DNA of 64,000 nucleotides from Thermosipho ferrireducens (GCF_017358165.1 NZ_CP071446.1:1860001-1924000), one strand, 5' to 3'; positions 44,418 to 52,981 are shown, numbered from the stretch's first letter. The notes: generated by a model from the sequence alone, not told the origin. Made by a program: numbers and translations.

Positions 44418-44948
44418 ATGGTGTCAATTAAAAAACTTGAAAAATTTGTTGAATCTTTTTATCAAAACAAAGATATGATGCACAATCTATCACATATAAA
44501 AAGAACACTCAAAGCAGTTAAAAAGATAACAAACTATTATAACAACATAGACAGGGACTTAATAGTTTACAGTGCTTATTTTCACGGCATTATTTATGAA
44601 AAAGAAAATCTGATACGTAAATTCTTAGAAACTGAAGGATTGTCAGGTGAAAAAATCAACAAAATAATTCAGGTTTCATGGGAATCACAAAAAGAAAAAA
44701 TCCCTGAAACTCTGGAAGGAAAAATTCTTCACGACGCTCATTTAATTGAAGGTGGTACTACTTTTTTAATTGTAAAATCTTTAATTACTGGAACTTTGCG
44801 AGGTCAAACTCTGGAAGAAACCATAGAATATATCGAGAAAAATATTTTAGGCAAATTTTCCTGCTATCTTCCAGAAACAAAAGGTATTTACAATAAGAAA
44901 GAAAAGTTTGCAAAAAAATTCCTGGAAGACTTAAAAGAAAATTTGTAA
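44418..44948 (+). CDS. HD-superfamily-like protein
   Basis: 176 residues, small alpha-helical. The HD-type metal motif is partly altered: an early His in HNLSHIKRTLKAVKKI (about residues 22-37), AYFHGI (about 52-57) where HD enzymes have HD, and LHDAHLIEGG (about 106-115) where the later Asp remains. Small HD hydrolases act on nucleotides and related phosphates. With HD changed to HG the activity is doubtful or different. A decayed second copy of its 3' half lies at 53962-54086. It has its own promoter. Confidence 0.65.
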   Translation: MVSIKKLEKFVESFYQNKDMMHNLSHIKRTLKAVKKITNYYNNIDRDLIVYSAYFHGIIYEKENLIRKFLETEGLSGEKINKIIQVSWESQKEKIPETLEGKILHDAHLIEGGTTFLIVKSLITGTLRGQTLEETIEYIEKNILGKFSCYLPETKGIYNKKEKFAKKFLEDLKENL

Positions 44949-44989
44949 TATATAACTATTTTTTGAATGTCAACTTCATTAATTTTAAT

Positions 44990-45018
44990 TTGACAGAAAA
45001 AATTTTTTATGATAGAAT
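44990..45018 (+). promoter_or_regulatory. Strong sigma-70-type promoter before the DUF3795 gene
   Basis: TTGACA (44990-44995), 17-base spacer, TAGAAT (45013-45018). It lies about 190 bases upstream of the next start codon, implying a long leader. Confidence 0.7.
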
Positions 45019-45211
45019 TCCACATATTAGTATATTAATTTTTATATTAATTTGTGTGTTCCGTTGTTTAATTCTTATTTAAAGTATAGTTGTAAGTCTA
45101 AATGGAACAGCTTCCACCAAAACTATAGAAAATCTTATATGAGTAATATAAAGCGCATTTATTAAATACAAAAACAACCTTATTTTTCATTAATAAAAAG
45201 GGGGAATTAGC
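45019..45211 (+). other. About 190-base leader, no gene seen
   Basis: AT-rich leader between the promoter and the DUF3795 start. The 3' end holds the ribosome site AAGGGGG. I see no riboswitch consensus, no convincing terminator and no short gene with a ribosome site. Confidence 0.5.
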
Positions 45212-45511
45212 ATGGAAAAAGTCGTCGGTGTATGCGGATGTATCTGCAGTGATTGCAGGCTTTTTGGAAAGGAATGCGGTGGATGTTTCGCCATAGAAGG
45301 CAAACCTTGCTGGCTTCACGAAGTGAACCTTGAAATTTGTGATTTTTATGAATGTAGTGTAATTAACAAAGGATTAAAGCATTGTGGTGAATGCGAAGAG
45401 ATTCCATGTGACAAATTCTGGAAAAACAAGAATCCTAAATGGACAGAAGAACAGCATAAAAAAATTGTAGAAGAAAGAGTTATCTTACTCAAAAAACTGG
45501 CTCAAAATTGA
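45212..45511 (+). CDS. DUF3795 Cys-rich small protein
   Basis: 99 residues with about 11 Cys, in the DUF3795 arrangement: VCGCICSDCRLFGKECGGC at 7-25, a later Cys pair, then HCGECEEIPC (about 57-66) and a basic helical tail. It probably binds zinc or an iron-sulfur cluster; the family's function is unknown. Such genes are common in anaerobes and often sit alone. It has a strong promoter and long leader, and the PHP gene follows after 73 bases. Confidence 0.87.
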   Translation: MEKVVGVCGCICSDCRLFGKECGGCFAIEGKPCWLHEVNLEICDFYECSVINKGLKHCGECEEIPCDKFWKNKNPKWTEEQHKKIVEERVILLKKLAQN

Positions 45512-45584
45512 TTTTTAGTTAGCTCAAACAATATTCATTAATATAATTTGTGAAAAAATTCAAAAACTTTTAGGGGAATCTTTT

Positions 45585-46184
45585 ATGGTTATTGATTTAC
45601 ATAATCATTGTGAGTTGTCAAAAAATACTGACTTAAAACTAACAGACTATGTTAAAAGAGCAAAAGTATTGAATATTTCTTTGGCAATTACTGAACACAA
45701 TCGCCTATACAATGTCCAGGGAAAAGTTAATGGAGTCCATGTATTTTCTGGAATAGAAATTCTCAATGATTATGGTGATTTTATAGTATTTGGTGCTCCA
45801 GAGAGCTGTGTTGAACTCAGGAATAACATTTTTGAATTTATCGACTATGTCCATAAATCTGGTGGAGTTGTTATAGCAGCTCATCCATTTTCCGGTTATG
45901 GAGTTTGCAGAATTAATAAAAATGGATTAGCAAACGAAATCATAAAATTAGTCGATGCGATAGAAGTATACAACGGAAAAGCAGAACGTAGGTTCTGGCA
46001 ACAGGCCGAAAAACTGGCAAGAATCTATAAAAAACCAGGCACAGGTGGTAGTGATGCACATAATGTTTCTGATCTATTTAAAGTAGGAACCCAATTTTTT
46101 GAAAAAATTGAAAACATTTACGATTTAGTTAAAGCCATAAAAGACGGAAAATGTAAACCGGTGTTAATAGATAAACACAAATAA
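45585..46184 (+). CDS. PHP-domain metal-dependent phosphoesterase
   Basis: 199 residues. The PHP motifs are in order: DLHNHCELS (residues 4-12), TEHN (about 37-40), GIEI (about 57-60), AAHPF (about 103-107) and GGSDAHN (about 155-161). Stand-alone PHP proteins of this size hydrolyse phosphomonoesters such as nucleotide 3' phosphates or histidinol phosphate. The substrate is not deducible. GGGG lies about 7 bases before the ATG. No flanking pathway gene narrows the role. Confidence 0.87.
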   Translation: MVIDLHNHCELSKNTDLKLTDYVKRAKVLNISLAITEHNRLYNVQGKVNGVHVFSGIEILNDYGDFIVFGAPESCVELRNNIFEFIDYVHKSGGVVIAAHPFSGYGVCRINKNGLANEIIKLVDAIEVYNGKAERRFWQQAEKLARIYKKPGTGGSDAHNVSDLFKVGTQFFEKIENIYDLVKAIKDGKCKPVLIDKHK

Positions 46185-46268
46185 TTAAATAACCTATTAG
46201 CACTATTTACTATGTTTATTTTCAATAATCATTGAATTTGAAATTCATGTTTTGAAGGAGGCTTCTTC

Positions 46269-47021
46269 GTGAGCTTTATTAGCTATGGAAATTACGAAAT
46301 ATATTATGAAACAATCGGCAAAGGAGAACCTTTATTCATGATTCATGGAAATACCGCTTCATCTAAAATGTTGAAAGAAGAAGCAATATACTATTCAAAT
46401 TTTTATAAAATAATATTGGTTGATATGATAGGCCATGGCAAATCCAGAAAAATGGAGGTTTTTCCTGAAGATTATTGGGTAGAAAATACCAAAGTATTAG
46501 TTGAACTGTGTGACAAGTTAAAAATAAATAAAGTAAATATTTTAGGCACCAGCGGTGGTGCAATTGTAGCACTTAACTTTGCAATTAATAAACCTGAGAT
46601 TGTTAACAAAGTTATTGCAGATAGTTTCATAGGTGAAAAACTGACAGTACCCGAAGCTCAAAGAATAAAAGAAGAAAGAGAAATCGCAAAAAAGAATGGA
46701 GCAGTTAAATTCTGGAAATACATGCATGGAAAAGACTGGGAAAAAGTTGTAGATGCAGATAGTAAGATGTTAATTAATTACGCCAGAAAATACAGGAATA
46801 ATTTTAAAAATAGCTTAAATAAAATTTCCTGCCCTGTCCTTATTACGGGAAGTTTGAAAGATAATTTAATAAACGATATCGGCAAAAGACTAACTAATGT
46901 TGCAAAGCAAATAAATTCATCATTAACAATATTTACATCTGAAGGAGAACATCCGTTAATGCTGAGTAGAAAAGAACTTTACAGGAATATAGCTATAAAA
47001 TTCTTAAAAAATAATTTATAA
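46269..47021 (+). CDS. Alpha/beta-hydrolase fold protein
   Basis: 250 residues. The oxyanion segment is MIHGNTAS (about 24-31), the nucleophile elbow GTSGGAI (Ser near 95), an acid in LITGSLKDNLI (Asp near 198) and the His in EGEHPLM (about 226). The triad is therefore complete. Sequence style is that of small esterases and C-C hydrolases; the substrate is unknown. The GTG start is preceded by AAGGAGG with normal spacing. It is an unlinked single gene between PHP and YCII genes. Confidence 0.87.
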   Translation: MSFISYGNYEIYYETIGKGEPLFMIHGNTASSKMLKEEAIYYSNFYKIILVDMIGHGKSRKMEVFPEDYWVENTKVLVELCDKLKINKVNILGTSGGAIVALNFAINKPEIVNKVIADSFIGEKLTVPEAQRIKEEREIAKKNGAVKFWKYMHGKDWEKVVDADSKMLINYARKYRNNFKNSLNKISCPVLITGSLKDNLINDIGKRLTNVAKQINSSLTIFTSEGEHPLMLSRKELYRNIAIKFLKNNL

Positions 47022-47060
47022 CTATAAAAAAATAATATTCACAGCAGAGAGGGTGAGTAT

Positions 47061-47366
47061 ATGAAAAAAGGGGATAAATTATACGTTAGAGTAGATTACA
47101 AAGTTGAAGGTAATAATCTCAGTCAAAATGATCTTGAAGATCATTATAAATATTTAAAAGAGATCGCAGCCAAAAGATATTTAGTTGGAGGTGGTTTTTT
47201 AGATAGAAACGGAGGAATGGTACTTTTTGAAGCCAGAAATTTAAAAGAAGCTATAGAGATTGCAGATAACGACCCTTTGATAGAAAGAAAATTCTATACC
47301 TACGAACTATTTGAGTGGAAATTAACAATTCTTTCAGAAGAAATACAAAAAGATAAATCCAGGTAA
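47061..47366 (+). CDS. YCII-like small protein
   Basis: 101 residues, ferredoxin-like alpha/beta barrel of the YCII type. A His in DLEDHYKYLKEIAAKR (about residue 28) matches the conserved active-site region, and VGGGFLDRNGGMVLFEA plus EIADNDPLIERKFYTYELFEW follow the family pattern. Suggested roles for the family include hydrolytic or muconolactone-isomerase-like chemistry; it is unproven here. The ATG has GAGGGTGAG upstream. The next gene starts 52 bases downstream. Confidence 0.8.
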   Translation: MKKGDKLYVRVDYKVEGNNLSQNDLEDHYKYLKEIAAKRYLVGGGFLDRNGGMVLFEARNLKEAIEIADNDPLIERKFYTYELFEWKLTILSEEIQKDKSR

Positions 47367-47418
47367 ATCAAGCACAATCAGACAACAAAGTTTACTCTGG
47401 AAATAGGAGGAATAAAAG

Positions 47419-47880
47419 TTGAAATCAATTTTGAATAACTGTTTTTTACTAATTATACCAATACTAATATGGAACCTGCTTTTTGCTCATAAATTAATTG
47501 AAGCTGGTTATCCAATTTCCACAATAAAAGTTAAAAGGTTAGAATGGCTGGAAAATACTTTGAGATTTGCGGTTTTTATAATTCCATTATTTATGAAATT
47601 TAACGTTTCTGATATACATTTTTTGAGATATCTTACTTTATATATCGCTGGAATTTTGATATATTTTGCAGCGTGGTTAATGATTATATATTTTCCAGAA
47701 AGTAAATGGAGCACATACAAGATAGGCCTTTTAGCTCCAGGATATACACCTACTATCTGGTTAATTGCTATTGGACTGCTGGGAAATTTAAAAATTTACA
47801 TTTATTTATCCATAGCTTTTGTTATTATTCACACCCTTAGTTCATACTTTAAACTTAAAATAGCAAATGTTAAAGATTAG
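47419..47880 (+). CDS. Small membrane protein of unknown function
   Basis: 153 residues with about four transmembrane segments (about 7-25, 47-62, 68-93 and 112-145). No family recognised with confidence. The TTG start is preceded by AGGAGG, so the frame is probably real. Its stop codon abuts the dispersed-repeat block at 47880, so the present C-terminus may have been created by repeat insertion. Confidence 0.62.
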   Translation: MKSILNNCFLLIIPILIWNLLFAHKLIEAGYPISTIKVKRLEWLENTLRFAVFIIPLFMKFNVSDIHFLRYLTLYIAGILIYFAAWLMIIYFPESKWSTYKIGLLAPGYTPTIWLIAIGLLGNLKIYIYLSIAFVIIHTLSSYFKLKIANVKD

Positions 47881-48090
47881 CGAGGTTGCGAGGATTGGCT
47901 AGGTTGGTAAGGCCTGTCCTGAGCATGGAGTGTGAAAGATCTTGCGAGGTTGGCGAGAGTTGGAAAAAAAGATCCTTCGTCGCTATGCTCCTCAGGGTGA
48001 CAGGAAAGGAGTTTTCGGAATGATCTCCTTTTTTGTCATTCCAAACCCAAAAGGTGATGAATCTTATAATTAGAGAGAGCTGGCGAGATT
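47880..48090. repeat. Dispersed repeat block (copy B)
   Basis: Modules shared with 11519-11810: GCGAGGTTG / GGTTGGCGAG strings, GGCCTGTCCTGAG, GATCTTGCGAG, an inverted unit GATCCTTCGTCGC...GGGTGACAGG, and a forward unit TTGTCATTCC...GAATCTTAT. No open frame with coding character. The 120 bases that follow, up to the next gene, are AT-rich and show only a ribosome site (AAGGGGG). Confidence 0.8.
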
Positions 48091-48213
48091 AGATATCACT
48101 ATCCGAGCCTGTTTCAAAAAGCAATAGTATAAAAAAATTCTTGTTTTTCATTCTTTTAGCATATAAAACAAAGAAATTCCAATAAATAAGTATAAACGTA
48201 AGGGGGTAATGTA

Positions 48214-48966
48214 ATGAAACAATTCCTGGGAAAGACAGTAACAGTGAAAGTTGATAGACCTATTGGTTCAAAACATCCGGAATATGGGTTTTATTATCCC
48301 GTAAATTATGGCTATGTACCAAACACCCTGTCTGGCGATGGAGAAGAAACAGATGCTTATATATTGGGAATTTATGAACCAATAGTTGAATTTACGGGAA
48401 AGGTTATAGGAATAATTCATAGAAAAAATGACAATGAGGATAAACTGGTTGTAGCTAATAAAAACGCTTTGTATAGTAGAGAAGAAATTCGTGTATTAAC
48501 AGATTTTCAAGAAAGATTTTTTGACATAGAAATTATTGCCCTTGAATATTTGAAGCAGTCTATAAGAAATACTGTAAGAGGTATTATCAGGAGGGGCGAT
48601 GAAATCCTTGTAGTGGAAGAAAAAGATGAAATAAAAGGGAAATACTATTATCTTCCTGGAGGAGGAATTGAATTTTTAGAAAAAAGCGATGATGCAATTT
48701 ACCGCGAAATAAGGGAAGAGTTGGAATGTGAAATTCACAACATAAAATACAAAGTTACAATTGAAAATCTTTTTGAGATTAATGGAATTAAATGCCACGA
48801 AATGTGTAGAATATACGAGTTAAAAGTAAGTGAAGAAATGTATCAAAAAGAAGAAATTAATATCACAGCTGATATTTTTCCAAACATCGCAAAATGGGTA
48901 AATATAAAAGAATTTAAAGAAAAGAAAAAAGTTCTTTATCCCGAAAAACTAATTGATATGTTGTAA
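48214..48966 (+). CDS. Fusion of small inorganic-pyrophosphatase-like and Nudix domains
   Basis: 250 residues. Residues 1-105 resemble the short pyrophosphatase-like proteins of Firmicutes: VDRPIGSKHPEYGFYYPVNYGYVPNT, shortened here as YYPVNYGYVP, and DGEETDAYILG in place of the DGDPxD metal motif. Residues about 112-250 are a Nudix hydrolase with a complete box (about 149-171: GX5EX7REIREEL). Nudix enzymes cleave nucleoside diphosphate linkages, often releasing PPi, which the first domain could split. AAGGGGG precedes the ATG. The combination in one chain is uncommon to my knowledge. Confidence 0.82.
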   Translation: MKQFLGKTVTVKVDRPIGSKHPEYGFYYPVNYGYVPNTLSGDGEETDAYILGIYEPIVEFTGKVIGIIHRKNDNEDKLVVANKNALYSREEIRVLTDFQERFFDIEIIALEYLKQSIRNTVRGIIRRGDEILVVEEKDEIKGKYYYLPGGGIEFLEKSDDAIYREIREELECEIHNIKYKVTIENLFEINGIKCHEMCRIYELKVSEEMYQKEEINITADIFPNIAKWVNIKEFKEKKKVLYPEKLIDML

Positions 48967-49097
48967 GGTGAGACGAACACGTCTGGAATAACTAAAATTT
49001 ACCCTTATTTCTTTATAAGTGTTAACAAAAATTTTTAACCGGAGATGAACAATTAATGATATTTTTCGATAAATGATAATTTCGAGGGGTTGATAAA

Positions 49098-49757
49098 ATC
49101 AACAGAGAGAAATGGATAAAAGAAAAACGCCGTATGGCTGAAAAACGTTATGACACGATATTTTCCGTTGATTATGATAAAAAATGGGGCAAAATTGATA
49201 AAACACATAAAAGTTTTTTATCGAAATTTTTAAGTTTTTTACCGGAAAAATGTAAGATTCTGGATGCGGCATGCGGTACAGGAAAATATTGGAAATTAAT
49301 ACTGGAAAATAATTGTCAGGTCGTAGGAATAGACCAATCTGAACAAATGTTAATTAAAGCCAAAGAGAAATTTCCAAATTGTGAGACAGTAAAAATTGGA
49401 TTGCAAGAAATGTGTTATGAAAATGAATTTGAAGGTATTATCTGTATAGATGCGATGGAAAATGTTTTCCCAGAAGATTGGACGCTTGTTTTAAAAAACT
49501 TCTACAGAGCGTTGAAAAAGAAAGGATATTTATATTTTACAGTTGAATTGATAGACGAAAAAAAGCTTAAAGAGGCATATATCGAGGGAAAAAGAATGGG
49601 ATTACCCATTGTTGAAGGTGAAGTTGTATATAACGGAGGATATCATTATTATCCGCCTATAAAAAAGGTTAAAGAATGGCTATATGAGGTTGGTTTTAAA
49701 ATAATTGAAGAGGGTTTATCAGATGGATACTATCACTTTTTAGTTAAAAAATTATAA
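49098..49757 (+). CDS. Class I SAM methyltransferase, probable ATC start
   Basis: About 220 residues from the ATC at 49098 (208 from the ATG at 49134). Motif I is LDAACGTGKYW, the acidic residue is GIDQSEQML, and the C-terminal half has GGYHYYPP. Related proteins, as I recall them, begin xxREKWxxEKRRxAEKRYDT; that N-terminal helix is encoded upstream of the ATG and in frame. CGAGGGG lies 8 bases before ATC, whereas the ATG at 49134 has no ribosome site. No ATG, GTG or TTG in frame gives the full helix. Substrate unknown. Confidence 0.8.
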   Translation: MNREKWIKEKRRMAEKRYDTIFSVDYDKKWGKIDKTHKSFLSKFLSFLPEKCKILDAACGTGKYWKLILENNCQVVGIDQSEQMLIKAKEKFPNCETVKIGLQEMCYENEFEGIICIDAMENVFPEDWTLVLKNFYRALKKKGYLYFTVELIDEKKLKEAYIEGKRMGLPIVEGEVVYNGGYHYYPPIKKVKEWLYEVGFKIIEEGLSDGYYHFLVKKL

Positions 49758-49811
49758 GATTGAAAACTTTTTCCATAAATTCTAAATACTTACGAAAGGA
49801 AAGTGTTTATT

Positions 49812-50579
49812 ATGAAAAAAACAGATAAAAAGGTTGTGATAATAACTGGTGGAAATAATGGACTTGGCTACTATATGGCAAAAGCACTTCTGGAAGATGG
49901 GCATAAAATAGCTGTTTTTGATATTTCAGGAGAAAATCTAACAAACCTTCAGGAAATTTACCCGGAAAATCTACTTTTTTGCAAATGTGATGTTTCCATC
50001 GAAGATGAAGTGAACCTTTCAGTTGATAAAGTTATTGAAAATTGGGAAAAGATAGATGTTTTAATTAATAACGCGGCTCTTGCAATCTTCAAAAATTTTG
50101 AGCACAAAAACATAGAAGAAACAAAAAAGGAATTTTCTGTCAACTATTTTGGATATATCTTAATGATTAAATCGGTGCTTCCTCATATGAAAAAGCGGGG
50201 GAAAGGTATTATATACAACGTAAGCTCTGGGGTGGGAATAACGGGATTCGCAAAAATTCATGGTTATGCTTCTACAAAAGCTGCTATTGAAACACTTACA
50301 AGAACATTAGCTATAGAGTTTGAACAATATAACATAAGTGTTAATTTAATACATCCTCCATTAATGAGAACAAAATCAGCATCACCATTGGGAATTCCTC
50401 CTCAAATGATGGAAGATCCCGAGATTACAGCAAAAAAACTTGCAAAAAAGATCTTTGCTGATAAAAAAGTGCTCACCCCAGATTTTAAAACTTCAGTTTT
50501 TTTATTTATTTCTCGAATGTGTCCAGACGCGGTAGGAAAATTTTTAAGCAAAATGACCGAAAAAAACAAAACTTATTAA
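49812..50579 (+). CDS. Short-chain dehydrogenase/reductase (SDR)
   Basis: 255 residues. The classical SDR features are complete: the TGGNNGLGYYMA nucleotide loop (about 11-22), a cofactor Asp after strand 2 (VFDIS, NAD preference), NNAA (about 86), Ser in NVSSGVG (about 138) and YxxxK in GYASTKAA (about 155). The C-terminal part fits 3-ketoacyl or sterol-type oxidoreductases. The substrate is unknown. The ATG at 49812 follows GAAAGGAAAG. It lies 54 bases after the methyltransferase gene. Confidence 0.88.
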   Translation: MKKTDKKVVIITGGNNGLGYYMAKALLEDGHKIAVFDISGENLTNLQEIYPENLLFCKCDVSIEDEVNLSVDKVIENWEKIDVLINNAALAIFKNFEHKNIEETKKEFSVNYFGYILMIKSVLPHMKKRGKGIIYNVSSGVGITGFAKIHGYASTKAAIETLTRTLAIEFEQYNISVNLIHPPLMRTKSASPLGIPPQMMEDPEITAKKLAKKIFADKKVLTPDFKTSVFLFISRMCPDAVGKFLSKMTEKNKTY

Positions 50580-50607
50580 AAAATTGTAGACAAAGGGAGG
50601 GATTTCC

Positions 50608-51278
50608 GTAAAACGAAAAGATTTACTAAAATATCTAACAAATTTTATTTTAAAAAAGATAAACAAAGACCTGTTCTTGCAGAAATCGATGGTGTTGATG
50701 CTTCTGGAAAAACAACTTTAGCTGAAGAACTTGCAAAGGAACTGGAAAGTTCAAAACGGCCAATAATAAGAGCTTCTATAGATGGGTTTCATAATTCTAA
50801 AAGTATTCGATACGCTAAAGGTGAAGATTCGCCAGAAGGTTATTATTACAATTCATTTAATTACAAAGCACTGGTGAAAGTACTTTTAAAACCATTAAGT
50901 TCTGGAAAATTACTATACAAAACCTCAGTCTTTGATTATAAAACAGATTCAAATGTTGAATCACCGTTCCAGCAAGCAGCAAGTAATTCAATTTTGATAA
51001 TGGAAGGAGTATTTCTATTTCGACCTGAACTGGTAAATTATTGGGACATTAAAATTTTTGTTGATGCTGATTTCAAAGTAACTGTTGAACGTGCAGTAAA
51101 AAGAAACACTGAAAAAGATTACATTGGAAGCGAGCAAAAAATTCGCAGTAAATATGAAAAAAGATATATCCCCGGCCAACAAATTTATTTTAGAAAAGCA
51201 TCTCCAAAGGAAAAAGCGGACATTGTTATCAATAATAACGACTTTGAAAATCCGTTATTAACGAAAAAACCAATTTAG
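50608..51278 (+). pseudogene. Uridine-kinase-like P-loop protein, frame apparently broken
   Basis: The main frame contains EIDGVDASGKTTLAEELA (P-loop, from about 50682), SIDGFHN and the lid-like YIPGQQIYF, as in uridine-kinase family proteins. It has no ATG, GTG or TTG before the P-loop; the first is GTG at 50874. A family-like N-terminal helix (KRKDLLKYLTNFILKKINKD) is encoded from 50608 in another frame, beginning with GTA 7 bases after GGGAGG. The two frames must join near 50660-50670. This is either a decayed gene, a sequence error, or a gene with unusual initiation. The rest is intact to the stop. Confidence 0.68.
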
Positions 51279-51295
51279 AATTGAAAGGAGATAGG

Positions 51296-51871
51296 ATGAG
51301 ACAGGCGTTTGATAGTATTACGGATTTTATTTTTATGGAAGATGAGTTGGAAGAAGCGGATATAATATTGATTCCCGGAGGTAGTCATAGAGAGTTAATG
51401 GAACATGCTGTGAAATTATATCACGAAGGATTGGCTAAATATATTCTGCCTTCTGGAGGTTATAATAGTAAAATACCTGAATATAATTCAGAGTGGGAAT
51501 TCTTGCATAATATTGCTATAGACCTTGGAATACCAAATGAAATAATATTAAAAGAAGATAAAGCAACAAATACATTTGAAAACGCAAAATTTTCATATGA
51601 AATTATTGAAAAACATAGAATAACAGTGAATAAAGCTATACTGGTGTGCAAAACATTTCACGCCCGTCGGGCATATCTAACATATAAAGTGTTTTTCCCA
51701 TATTTTGTAAAGTTCATTGTATCTCCAGTAGTAGATGAGAGGGATATTAGAAAAGACAATTGGTTTCTTGATATGTACAAAGTTAAAATAGTTATGAATG
51801 AGCTCGTTAAAATAGGAAAATACTTTGAAAGTTATATAATCGACGAAATTGTTTCCAAAGGAGCTGATTGA
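51296..51871 (+). CDS. YdcF/DUF218 family protein
   Basis: 191 residues. The DUF218 core is visible: DIILIPGGSHRELMEHAVKLYHEG, LPSGGYNSKIPE, EDKATNTFENAKFSYEII and the His/Arg segment CKTFHARRAYLTYK. Members such as SanA and ElyC act in envelope integrity or bind SAM; this soluble, signal-less form is of unknown role. The ATG at 51296 has AAAGGAG just upstream. Its stop is 1 base before the adenosine-deaminase start, so the two are probably a translationally coupled pair. Confidence 0.82.
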   Translation: MRQAFDSITDFIFMEDELEEADIILIPGGSHRELMEHAVKLYHEGLAKYILPSGGYNSKIPEYNSEWEFLHNIAIDLGIPNEIILKEDKATNTFENAKFSYEIIEKHRITVNKAILVCKTFHARRAYLTYKVFFPYFVKFIVSPVVDERDIRKDNWFLDMYKVKIVMNELVKIGKYFESYIIDEIVSKGAD

Positions 51872-51872
51872 A

Positions 51873-52811
51873 ATGTTTACAAAAGAATTTATTGAAGCGC
51901 TTGAAAAAAGAGATGTAAAAAAACTTAGAACCATTCCAAAAAGTGACTTGCATAACCATGCTATTTTAGGCGGAAATCTTGAATATATTGAAAATTGGAT
52001 TGGAAGGAAAATTCCAAAGTTGACACAAAGAATCACCAGTATTGAAGAAATGGAAAACTGGGTTAACCAGCATTATTTGCCATATATAAAAGGAACAACA
52101 GGTTTTGAAAAAGCCATAGAAGCTGCTTTTGTACAGGCAAAAGAAGATGGAGTTGTCAAATTAGAAATGAGTATAGATGTGTATTTCAGGCACTTTTACG
52201 GTGGATCTGCGGGAAAATTAATTGAAGTTCTAAAAAAACTTCATAAAAAATACGCTCCTGAAGTAAATTTCATTCCTGAATTAGGTTTTAACCGCAGCGT
52301 TTCTCAAGATTTACTAATTGAATGGTTTGAACCATACCTTGATTATGACTATTTTAAATCTGTGGACCTTTACGGTGATGAACTTGCTCAACCTGCAAGT
52401 AACTTTAAACAACTATATAGGATAGCTAAATCGAACGGTTTTAAGTTAAAGGCGCACGTTGGTGAATTTGGAGATGCTGAAAGCATTCAAAAAACTGTAG
52501 AAATTCTCGAACTGGATGAAGTTCAACATGGCATAAGTGCCGTTAAATCGAAATCGGTTATGAGATTTTTGCGCGAAAATAATATTCAATTAAATATTTG
52601 TCCCACAAGCAATTATATGTTAAGTAGAGTAGAAGAAATAAAAAAACACCCTATAAGAAAATTATTTGATTACGGTATAAAAGTAACTGTAAACACAGAC
52701 GATGTAATAGTTTTTCAAAATGGTGTATCTGAAGAATTTTTAATGTTGTATGAACATGGTGTTTTTTCTGCTAAAGAGCTGGACGTAATTAGATTGAATG
52801 GATTAATGTGA
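51873..52811 (+). CDS. Adenosine deaminase-like amidohydrolase, short C-terminus
   Basis: 312 residues. The ADA/AMP-deaminase motifs are present: KSDLHNHAILGG (zinc His pair, about 23-34), KAHVGEFGD (His and the catalytic Glu region, about 195-203), EVQHGISAV (about 218), CPTSNYML (about 246) and NTDDVIVF (about 278). Deamination of adenosine or a related purine is likely. The chain ends at IRLNGLM, roughly 15-25 residues short of typical members, and a dispersed repeat begins 24 bases later. The ATG at 51873 follows AAAGGAG. Confidence 0.85.
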   Translation: MFTKEFIEALEKRDVKKLRTIPKSDLHNHAILGGNLEYIENWIGRKIPKLTQRITSIEEMENWVNQHYLPYIKGTTGFEKAIEAAFVQAKEDGVVKLEMSIDVYFRHFYGGSAGKLIEVLKKLHKKYAPEVNFIPELGFNRSVSQDLLIEWFEPYLDYDYFKSVDLYGDELAQPASNFKQLYRIAKSNGFKLKAHVGEFGDAESIQKTVEILELDEVQHGISAVKSKSVMRFLRENNIQLNICPTSNYMLSRVEEIKKHPIRKLFDYGIKVTVNTDDVIVFQNGVSEEFLMLYEHGVFSAKELDVIRLNGLM

Positions 52812-52834
52812 GAGATATTTTAACTACTTTTTTA

Positions 52835-52871
52835 TGTCATTCTAAGGAGCAAAGCGACGAAAAATCTTGAA
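52835..52871 (+). repeat. Single dispersed repeat unit (copy C)
   Basis: TGTCATTCTAAGGAGCAAAG followed by CGACGAAAAATCTTG. It is the minimal form of the units at 11519-11810 and 47880-48090, immediately after the shortened adenosine-deaminase gene. Confidence 0.75.
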
Positions 52872-52981
52872 TCAATAAATGTTAAAAAGTATGTCAAGTT
52901 GTTCGTTTCCTGTTCATTGTTTATAGTATTATAGATATTATTTTAGTAGTTTAAGCCGAACAATATAAGGAGGTATAAAAA

